DNA of 5,149 bases, taken from an uncultured Lachnospiraceae bacterium (GTDB taxonomy: Bacteria; Bacillota; Clostridia; Lachnospirales; Lachnospiraceae). The notes below the pieces were generated by a model, which was not told where the DNA came from, made no database searches, and saw only the letters and a program-made list of their open reading frames with translations. Made by a program: the position numbers and the translations under genes. This document shows, piece by piece, positions 1 to 5,149 of this stretch; within the stretch, counting starts at the first letter, position 1, and every line of letters starts with the position of its first letter. The DNA lies in the NCBI GenBank assembly GCA_902803015.1, contig CADCOL010000061.1:1-5149 (forward strand). The letters are read 5' to 3'.

Positions 1-2789
1 AACCTGCTCCGAAGGCAGCTGCACCAAAGGAAGCTGCTTCCGCAACACCCGCTGTACCGGCACAGAAGCCTGCAGCACCTGCACCTGCAAACGGAGAAGC
101 TCCCAAGAAAAAGAAAACGATTATTATTGTCGGCGGAAACGCACCGCAGAGACCCGGCGCACCCGCAGCCGGACAGAGAGGCCCCGTAAGACCGGGAACT
201 CCCGCTCAGCAGCAGCCTGCAAGACGTCCCCAAAGTGCAGCACCCGTAAGACCCGGGGGATTAATCAAACCGACCACCCCTCCTTCGGCTGCACCGGAAA
301 TTCATTTTGTACCCGAAAAACAGCAGCAGGCTCCGAAGCCTCAGCATAAGCCCGAGACAAAGCCTGCAGCAACAGCACCGGCATCTGCTCCCGCAGCAGC
401 TCCCGCTCCAAAGGCAGCAGCTCCTGCTCCCAAGGCAGCAGCTCCCGCTCCCAAGGCAGCAGCTCCGGCAGCTCAGGCACCTGCAGCAACTGCACCGGCG
501 ACAAGACCGGCAGCACCCGCAACGGGCGCTCCCGTAAGAAACGACAGACCCGCGCAGAGGCCCGCTGACGGACAGAGAACTGCAAGACCTGCAGATCAGA
601 GAGGCGGAGACAGACCGAGAATCTTTACGAATGACGGCAACCGTCCTCAGAGACCCGGACAGGGTCAGGGACAGGGCCAGAGACCGGGCGGATTTAACAA
701 CAATCGTCCCGGACAGGCACCGTTCAAGAAGGATGAAGGTGACGGCGAGAAGAGATTCATGCGCAAACCGCAGGGCGGAAAGATTTTCACCGCAGATGCG
801 CCGAACACCGATAACAGAAAGAACGACAAGCGTCGTAACAACGCAAAAGACAAAGATAAAAATAATCGTCGCGACTTCATGTATGAAGAGGACGGAAACG
901 GCAAGGGCAAAGGCAAATCCAAGGTTGGTGCATTTGTAAAACCTGAGAAGAAGCCCGTTGTCGAAGAAGAGGAAATCAAGGTAATCACCGTTCCCGAAGA
1001 GATTACGATCAAAGAACTTGCCGACAAGATGAAGATTCAGGCAAACGTAATCATCAAGGAACTCTTCATGAAGGGTGAAATGGTAACCTTAAACGATACG
1101 ATTCCCTTCGAGAAAGCAGAAGAAATCGCAATGGAACATGAGATTCTCTGCGAGGCGGAAGTTAAGGTTAATGTCATCGAAGAACTCCTGAAGGAAGAAG
1201 AGGAGAATCCGGAAGAATTAACCGCCAGACCTCCCGTTATCTGCGTTATGGGTCACGTTGACCACGGTAAAACATCCCTTTTGGATGCCATCCGTAAGAC
1301 GCATGTTATCCAGGGCGAGGCCGGCGGAATTACGCAGCACATCGGTGCTTACATGGTAAACGTTACCGATCCCGAAACCGGAAAAGAGCGTAAAATCACC
1401 TTCCTCGATACTCCCGGTCACGAAGCATTTACCGCAATGCGTATGCGTGGTGCAAACTCCACCGATATCGCAATCCTTGTGGTTGCGGCAGACGACGGTG
1501 TTATGCCCCAGACCAAAGAGGCAATTAACCACGCGAAGGCTGCAGGTGTTCCGATTATCGTTGCAGTCAACAAAGTGGATAAAATCGGATACGATTTTAA
1601 CGACAAAACCAAGACACTGGATTCCTATCCCGGAATCGCAAAACTGATTCGCGAACTTGCGGATGAGCATTCCCTTGTTTGGGAAGAATGGGGCGGCGAG
1701 ACGATTTTTGCTCCGATTTCCGCAAAGCAGGGACAGGGTATCAACGATTTGCTTGAGATGATTCTTCTTTCCGCAGATATGCTGGAGTTGAAGGCAAATG
1801 CAAAACGTAAGGCAAGAGGTCTTGTAATCGAAGCACAGCTTGATAAGGGACGCGGTCCCGTGGCTACCGTTCTGGTTCAGAAAGGTACGCTGCATGTCGG
1901 AGATTTTATCTCCGCAGGTGAGGCACACGGTAAAGTTCGTGCCATGATTGACGATAAGGGCAGAAGATTAAAAGAAGCACCGCCTTCCACTCCTGTTGAG
2001 ATTCTTGGTCTTAACGATGTGCCGGGTGCGGGCGAAATCTTTATCGCGCATGCAACCGATAAGGAAGCGAAGAACTTTGCGGATACCTTTATCGCACAGA
2101 ATAAGGTTAAGAAGATTTCCGAGACCAAGAGCAAGATGAGCTTGGACGATCTGTACAGCCAGATTCAGGCCGGCAATCTGAAGGAATTAAACCTGATTAT
2201 CAAGGCCGATGTTCAGGGTTCCGTCGAAGCGGTCAAGGAGTCTTTGGAGAAACTTTCCAACGAGGAAGTAGTTGTAAAGGTTATTCACGGCGGCGTTGGT
2301 ACCATCAACGAATCCGACGTTGTGCTTGCATCCGCAGCCAAAGCGATTATCATCGGCTTCAACGTTCGTCTTGACAACATGGCGAAAGATACCGTGGAAC
2401 GCGAAGGTGTCGATGTAAGACTTTACGATGTCATCTACAAGGCAATCGAAGATGTCGAGGCAGCCATGAAGGGTATGCTCGAGCCGATTTTCGAAGAGAA
2501 AGTCATCGGACATGCGGAAGTTCGCCAGATTTTCAAGGCATCCGCAATCGGAAACATCGCCGGAAGCTTTGTGCTTGACGGTATGTTTGAACGTAACTGC
2601 TTAATCCGCATCACCAGAGGCGACGAGCAGATTTACGAAGGCAAGCTGGCTTCCTTAAAGCGCTTCAAGGATGATGTTAAGGAAGTTAAGGCAGGCTACG
2701 AATGCGGTCTCGTATTCGAGAACTTCGGCGGTATGCAGGAACTCGATATCGTGGAAGCATACAAGATGGTAGAGGTACCCAGGAGCTAA
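1..2789 (+). CDS. infB: Translation initiation factor IF-2, 5'-truncated by window edge
   Basis: This is the GTPase that positions initiator fMet-tRNA on the ribosome and promotes subunit joining. The frame is open from position 3, giving 928 visible residues and a TAA stop; the start and probably a first N-terminal subdomain lie upstream. Residues 1 to about 330 are a low-complexity linker: Pro/Ala-rich, then Gly/Gln/Arg-rich, then Lys/Asp/Asn-rich. An IF2N-type helical domain follows at about 332-385 ([20 protein letters not shown]). The G domain shows G1 GHVDHGKT (417-424), G2 around GGITQH (441), G3 DTPGH (469-473), G4 NKVD (523-526) and G5 SAK (573-575). The beta-barrel domain II starts near 597, domain III near 714 (ADVQGSVEA) and the fMet-tRNA-binding domain IV fills the rest, ending EVPRS. 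All GTPase motifs are intact. Apparent small insertions lie between G2 and G3 and between G4 and G5. Identity is certain; only the missing start is unknown. Confidence 0.98.
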   Translation, partial: PAPKAAAPKEAASATPAVPAQKPAAPAPANGEAPKKKKTIIIVGGNAPQRPGAPAAGQRGPVRPGTPAQQQPARRPQSAAPVRPGGLIKPTTPPSAAPEIHFVPEKQQQAPKPQHKPETKPAATAPASAPAAAPAPKAAAPAPKAAAPAPKAAAPAAQAPAATAPATRPAAPATGAPVRNDRPAQRPADGQRTARPADQRGGDRPRIFTNDGNRPQRPGQGQGQGQRPGGFNNNRPGQAPFKKDEGDGEKRFMRKPQGGKIFTADAPNTDNRKNDKRRNNAKDKDKNNRRDFMYEEDGNGKGKGKSKVGAFVKPEKKPVVEEEEIKVITVPEEITIKELADKMKIQANVIIKELFMKGEMVTLNDTIPFEKAEEIAMEHEILCEAEVKVNVIEELLKEEEENPEELTARPPVICVMGHVDHGKTSLLDAIRKTHVIQGEAGGITQHIGAYMVNVTDPETGKERKITFLDTPGHEAFTAMRMRGANSTDIAILVVAADDGVMPQTKEAINHAKAAGVPIIVAVNKVDKIGYDFNDKTKTLDSYPGIAKLIRELADEHSLVWEEWGGETIFAPISAKQGQGINDLLEMILLSADMLELKANAKRKARGLVIEAQLDKGRGPVATVLVQKGTLHVGDFISAGEAHGKVRAMIDDKGRRLKEAPPSTPVEILGLNDVPGAGEIFIAHATDKEAKNFADTFIAQNKVKKISETKSKMSLDDLYSQIQAGNLKELNLIIKADVQGSVEAVKESLEKLSNEEVVVKVIHGGVGTINESDVVLASAAKAIIIGFNVRLDNMAKDTVEREGVDVRLYDVIYKAIEDVEAAMKGMLEPIFEEKVIGHAEVRQIFKASAIGNIAGSFVLDGMFERNCLIRITRGDEQIYEGKLASLKRFKDDVKEVKAGYECGLVFENFGGMQELDIVEAYKMVEVPRS
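393..467 (+). repeat. 21-nt in-frame tandem repeat encoding AAAPAPK, in infB linker
   Basis: Three full 21-nt units (393-413, 414-434, 435-455) and a partial fourth (456-467) follow each other without spacing. Each full unit encodes Ala-Ala-Ala-Pro-Ala-Pro-Lys (visible residues 131-151). The units differ only at synonymous third positions of Pro codons (CCC/CCT and CCA/CCC), so they are near-identical in DNA and identical in protein. The unit length is a multiple of three, so gain or loss of copies keeps the infB frame. The repeat probably arose by slippage or unequal exchange; the encoded stretch should be an extended, disordered spacer. Confidence 0.9.
2781..2785 (+). promoter_or_regulatory. 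Ribosome binding site of rbfA inside the infB 3' end
   Basis: AGGAG lies 7 nt before the rbfA ATG and is formed by the last two sense codons of infB (Arg AGG, Ser AGC). The infB stop is between it and the start codon. Ribosomes finishing infB therefore clear or occupy this site, which suggests translational coupling of rbfA to infB. The sequence and spacing are seen directly; coupling is inferred. Confidence 0.85.
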
Positions 2790-2792
2790 AAT

Positions 2793-3245
2793 ATGCGCAA
2801 AAACAGTATTAAAAATACAAGAATCAACAAAGAAGTGATGCGCGCGCTTGCGGAAATCATCCGCACGGAGATCAAGGATCCGAGACTGGATCCTTTGACC
2901 TCGGTTATGAGTGTTGAGGTTGCGCCGGACTTAAAGACCTGCAAGGTCGAAGTTTCCGTATATGGGGACGAAGAACATCAGCAGGATACCCTGAAGGCAC
3001 TTCGCAGTGCATCCGGTTATATTCGCATGCTTCTTGCAAAGAAAGTGGATCTTCGCAACACGCCGGAGCTTACGTTCCATATGGATAATTCCACACAGTA
3101 CGGCATCGAAATGATGCATAAAATCGACGAAGTGATGGAAGAGCAGAGGGCGCGTGCAGCACTGCGCGGCGACATAGAAGATGCGGATTCTGCTGATGAA
3201 GATGCGGACGACGTTGAAGACGACGCAGATGCTGAGGAAGAATAA
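2793..3245 (+). CDS. rbfA: 30S ribosome-binding factor RbfA, with acidic C-terminal tail
   Basis: RbfA is a small KH-fold protein that binds the immature 30S subunit and helps the 5' end of 16S rRNA mature. The 150-residue product opens with the usual basic helix (MRKNSIKNTRINKEV), then EIKDPRLDPLTSV (26-38), the strand VEVAPDLKTCKVEVSV, the AxG kink of the KH fold as ASG (73-75) in SASGYIRMLLAKK, and LRNTPELTF (87-95). The core ends near residue 126. Residues 127-150 are a tail in which 16 of 24 residues are Asp or Glu, making the protein longer than the roughly 120 residues common in the family. The ATG is chosen because a good AGGAG precedes it and the N-terminus matches the family. It starts 3 nt after infB, the classical gene order. 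Confidence 0.97.
   Translation: MRKNSIKNTRINKEVMRALAEIIRTEIKDPRLDPLTSVMSVEVAPDLKTCKVEVSVYGDEEHQQDTLKALRSASGYIRMLLAKKVDLRNTPELTFHMDNSTQYGIEMMHKIDEVMEEQRARAALRGDIEDADSADEDADDVEDDADAEEE
2874..2895 (+). other. Perfect 8-bp hairpin in the rbfA coding region
   Basis: AAGGATCC and GGATCCTT form an exact inverted repeat around the 6-nt loop GAGACT. It falls on the codons for Lys-Asp-Pro-Arg-Leu-Asp-Pro, where the protein repeats Asp-Pro and the codons repeat GATCC. Only three T follow, so it is not a convincing terminator. Its presence is seen directly; any function is unproven and it may be a by-product of the repeated Asp-Pro codons. Confidence 0.5.
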
Positions 3246-3257
3246 ATACCGACGTAT

Positions 3258-3261
3258 GGAG
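3258..3261 (+). promoter_or_regulatory. Ribosome binding site of nrnA
   Basis: GGAG lies 6 nt upstream of the ATG at 3268, within the 22-nt gap after rbfA. It supports that ATG as the start. The gap holds no hairpin or promoter-like sequence that I can see. Confidence 0.75.
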
Positions 3262-3267
3262 TAAGTT

Positions 3268-4242
3268 ATGAAAGAACCCACGTTTCATCTAATCGAAGAG
3301 TGTAAAGATGCGAAGAAAATCATCGTCACCGGACATATTAAGCCGGACGGTGACTGTATCGGTGCGTCAATTGCGCTTACCATGTATCTGCGTAAAAGAT
3401 TACCGGATGCGGAAATTCATCTGATGCTTGAAAAACCGGCTCCCTGCTTTGCATATCTTACAGGCATCGAACTGATCGAAACCGATTACAGCGGAAAGCT
3501 TGAAGATACGGACATTTGCATTGTTGTGGATACGAACTCCGGCCGCATCGGAAATGCACAGAAGTATTATGACGTGGCGAAGAAAACCATCAATATCGAC
3601 CATCACATCAGCAACGAAAACGGCTGCGCGGACTTAAATTATGTGGATCCGAAGGCCTCTTCGGCAAGCGAACTGATTTACCGCATGATGGATAAGAAAT
3701 TCTTAGATGATGAAACAGCAAAATTCATCTATCTCGGAATTACGCATGATACGGGCGTTTTCCGCTTCAACAGCACATCGAAGGATACGATGAACATTGC
3801 GGCGGAACTGATTACGTACAATTTTGATTTTTCCGATCTTTTGGAAAAGACATATTACGAAAAAACCTTCGAGCAGATGAAAACCATCTCCGAAATCGTG
3901 GCAAACTGCGAACGCTATTGCGACGGAAAGGTTGTATACGGATTCGTTACTTACGAGGATTTCGTAAAGAAGAATATGAATCCGAACGATTTTGACGGCG
4001 CGATTAACGAACTTCGGATAATTCAGGGATGCGAGTGCGCAGTCTTTATGTATCCGATGAATGAAGTGACGATTAAGGTTTCGCTTCGAAGCACCGGTTC
4101 CGTGGACGTATCAAAAATCAGCGAAACGTTCGGCGGCGGCGGACACAAGCGTGCCGCAGGTTTCTATCAGAAGGCGGAGAGAGAAGCGCTGTTTAAGGAT
4201 ATTCTCAGTAAGATTAAAGAACAGACCGGCTGGCAGGACTAG
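3268..4242 (+). CDS. nrnA: DHH/DHHA1 phosphoesterase, NrnA-like (oligoribonuclease / pAp phosphatase)
   Basis: This 324-residue protein has the full layout of the NrnA family, Mn-dependent cytoplasmic phosphoesterases that degrade RNAs of a few nucleotides and dephosphorylate pAp; some relatives hydrolyse pApA from c-di-AMP breakdown. Visible metal-site motifs are GHIKPDGDCIGA (22-33; His23, Asp27, Asp29), VVDTNSGR with Asp88, the name motif DHH (111-113), and THDTGVFRF with Asp161. The C-terminal DHHA1 substrate domain carries SLRS (272-275) and GGGGHKRAAG (289-298). Length matches the family (about 310-325). There is no signal peptide, membrane segment, PAS or CBS domain, so it is neither GdpP nor RecJ. 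A GGAG site supports the start. It sits between rbfA and truB, a common Firmicutes order, and is probably in the same transcript. The choice among nanoRNA, pAp and pApA as main substrate cannot be made from sequence. Confidence 0.93.
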   Translation: MKEPTFHLIEECKDAKKIIVTGHIKPDGDCIGASIALTMYLRKRLPDAEIHLMLEKPAPCFAYLTGIELIETDYSGKLEDTDICIVVDTNSGRIGNAQKYYDVAKKTINIDHHISNENGCADLNYVDPKASSASELIYRMMDKKFLDDETAKFIYLGITHDTGVFRFNSTSKDTMNIAAELITYNFDFSDLLEKTYYEKTFEQMKTISEIVANCERYCDGKVVYGFVTYEDFVKKNMNPNDFDGAINELRIIQGCECAVFMYPMNEVTIKVSLRSTGSVDVSKISETFGGGGHKRAAGFYQKAEREALFKDILSKIKEQTGWQD

Positions 4243-4262
4243 TTTGGTCGACAGACAAATAT
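4243..4262 (+). promoter_or_regulatory. nrnA-truB gap lacking a clear Shine-Dalgarno site
   Basis: These 20 nt separate the nrnA stop from the truB ATG. Unlike the sites before rbfA and nrnA, there is no GGAG or AGGA here; the best match is a weak GGT at 4246-4248, about 14 nt from the start. GGCAGG just before the nrnA stop is too far away for a normal spacing. truB translation may depend on ribosomes arriving from nrnA. Confidence 0.45.
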
Positions 4263-5149
4263 ATGGACGGAATCATAGTTGTCAATAAGGAGCAGGACTA
4301 CACATCGTTTGATGTCGTAGCGAAGCTTCGCGGCATTCTGAAACAGAAAAAAATGGGACATACCGGAACACTGGACCCGATGGCTACGGGAGTGCTTCCG
4401 GTATGTTTGGGTGCAGGAACAAAACTCTGCGACATGATGACGGATTCGAAGAAAATCTATCGCGTGGAAATGCTGCTCGGAAAAGATTATGATACCGAAG
4501 ACGTGACGGGAGAGCTTCTTGCGGAGTCCCCGGTCAATGTAAGTGAAGAAGAAGTCAGGACATGTGTGACTACATTTGTAGGTGAATTGGAACAGCTTCC
4601 TCCGATGTATTCCGCCGTGAAAGTAAACGGAAAGAAACTCTGCGATTATGCAAGGGCCGGAAAAAAAGTCGAGAGAAAACCGAGAAAAGTGACCATTTAC
4701 GGGATTGAGATTGAGGAAATTAACCTGCCCGTTGTGACTATGAAAGTAAGTTGTTCAAAGGGAACTTATATCAGAACCCTGTGCCGGGAAATCGGTGAAA
4801 AGCTTGGCTGTCACGGATGCATGCAGAGTCTGGTGCGCACTTATACCGGCGGTTTTTCGATTGAAGAAGCAAAGACGATTGACGAAATTGAGCGTTACCG
4901 CGACGAAGGAAGACTCGGGGAACTGCTTTACGGAGTGGATACCTTCTTTAAGGATTATCCGGAGGCAATCATCGGTAAGGATTCCGAACTTTACGCGGAC
5001 AACGGAAATCCGATGATGGCAAAGGAATTCGCCGTGTTGCCGGAGGGAGCGGAGCACATTCGCATGTATCGCGCCGACCATTATTTCTACGGAGTATATA
5101 AATACGACTATAAAAAGAGACTCTTTGTACCGGAGAAGATGTTTTTCTG
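4263..5149 (+). CDS. truB: tRNA pseudouridine(55) synthase TruB, 3'-truncated by window edge
   Basis: TruB isomerises U55 to pseudouridine in the T-loop of most tRNAs and also acts as a tRNA folding chaperone in the cytoplasm. The 295 complete codons begin MDGIIVVNKE. Motifs are GHTGTLDPMATGVLPVCLG (32-50) with catalytic Asp38, the active-site Tyr66 in KIYRVEM, DYDTEDVTG (76-83), PPMYSAVKVNGKKL (113-126), YARAG, and SKGTYIRTLCREIGEKLG (165-182). Residues from about 240 (NGNPMM to the edge) align with the C-terminal PUA-like domain that grips the tRNA. The gene has no stop in the window but is near its expected end of roughly 300 residues. The ATG at 4263 is the only start that keeps motif I, although its ribosome binding site is weak. 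In motif I (NKEQDYTSFD) an Asp stands where Escherichia coli has Gly (DKPQGMSSND). It follows nrnA by 20 nt in the same operon; ribF is a common next gene. Confidence 0.96.
   Translation, partial: MDGIIVVNKEQDYTSFDVVAKLRGILKQKKMGHTGTLDPMATGVLPVCLGAGTKLCDMMTDSKKIYRVEMLLGKDYDTEDVTGELLAESPVNVSEEEVRTCVTTFVGELEQLPPMYSAVKVNGKKLCDYARAGKKVERKPRKVTIYGIEIEEINLPVVTMKVSCSKGTYIRTLCREIGEKLGCHGCMQSLVRTYTGGFSIEEAKTIDEIERYRDEGRLGELLYGVDTFFKDYPEAIIGKDSELYADNGNPMMAKEFAVLPEGAEHIRMYRADHYFYGVYKYDYKKRLFVPEKMFF
4358..4406 (+). other. Long imperfect stem-loop in truB around the catalytic Asp codon
   Basis: ACATACCGGAA (4358-4368) and TTCCGGTATGT (4396-4406) are perfect 11-nt inverted repeats. Inside them CAC (4369-4371) pairs with GTG (4392-4394) past one bulged C, and CCCG (4376-4379) pairs with CGGG (4387-4390) around a 7-nt loop ATGGCTA. 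This gives 18 possible base pairs in 49 nt. The catalytic Asp codon GAC is at 4374-4376. Two G-U pairs could extend the outer stem. The pairing is seen directly; whether it forms or matters in the mRNA is unknown. The region encodes a highly conserved protein motif, so chance codon choice is the null explanation. Confidence 0.5.

Noticed and set aside
759..761. ATG at visible residue 253 as the true infB start or an internal start (also ATG at 879-881)
   Set aside because: The frame is open to the window edge with IF-2-like linker sequence, so 759 is not the gene start. Internal IF-2 starts are known in some bacteria, but neither ATG has a strong ribosome binding site.
265..1027. Several open frames on both strands over the infB linker, including a repetitive [14 protein letters not shown] product
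   Set aside because: They mirror the Pro/Ala codons and the 21-nt repeat of the real infB frame, which is open throughout from position 3.
1251..1263. Short hairpin GGTCA-CGT-TGACC
   Set aside because: Only 5 bp; it is forced by the codons of the invariant G1 motif GHVD.
1218..1928. 236-codon open frame on the - strand inside infB
   Set aside because: It lies opposite the conserved IF-2 G domain. The translation is Cys/His/Asn-rich with no recognisable motif, and it is a codon-bias shadow.
4287..4292. AAGGAG as a ribosome binding site for a later truB start
   Set aside because: It is inside the conserved NKE motif of TruB. The next in-frame ATG (4353) is about 60 nt away and would delete motif I.
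4841..4857. ACCGGCGGT followed by five T as a terminator
   Set aside because: The stem would leave only a one-base loop, and it lies within conserved TruB coding sequence.
1..5149. Mobile elements, CRISPR, tRNA/rRNA genes, riboswitch, toxin-antitoxin or defence system
   Set aside because: Almost every base is in one of four conserved translation or RNA-metabolism genes. I found no spaced repeats, transposase motifs, RNA-gene signatures or foreign-looking segment.

Overview
The window is a four-gene run on the + strand: the ribosome-linked infB-rbfA-nrnA-truB block typical of Firmicutes. The protein sequences look most like the class Clostridia, probably a Lachnospiraceae-type organism. That placement rests on remembered family features: the very long Pro/Ala then Gly/Gln/Arg-rich linker of IF-2, a DHH/DHHA1 phosphoesterase between rbfA and truB, and balanced base composition by eye. 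It is an inference, not a database result.

Layout: positions 1-2789 hold the 3' part of infB (translation initiation factor IF-2). The frame is open from position 3, so the true start lies upstream. rbfA (2793-3245) starts 3 nt after the infB stop, and its ribosome binding site lies in the last codons of infB. nrnA (3268-4242) follows after 22 nt. truB (4263-5149) follows after 20 nt and runs off the right edge without a stop, close to the expected end of the protein. No gap exceeds 22 nt, and I see no promoter or terminator, so the four genes are probably co-transcribed as one operon. No gene is supported on the - strand; the antisense ORFs there are shadows of the + strand genes.

The genes fit together as translation and RNA metabolism. 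IF-2 loads initiator tRNA at the 70S joining step, RbfA matures the 30S subunit, TruB makes pseudouridine 55 in tRNA, and NrnA clears very short RNAs and/or 3'-phosphoadenosine 5'-phosphate (pAp).

I found no undescribed system; this is conserved core genome. The points worth a second look are small: a predicted 18-bp stem-loop in truB that encloses the catalytic Asp codon, a smaller perfect hairpin early in rbfA, apparent insertions in the IF-2 G domain, an exact 7-residue tandem repeat in the IF-2 linker, a strongly acidic RbfA tail, and a weak ribosome binding site for truB.
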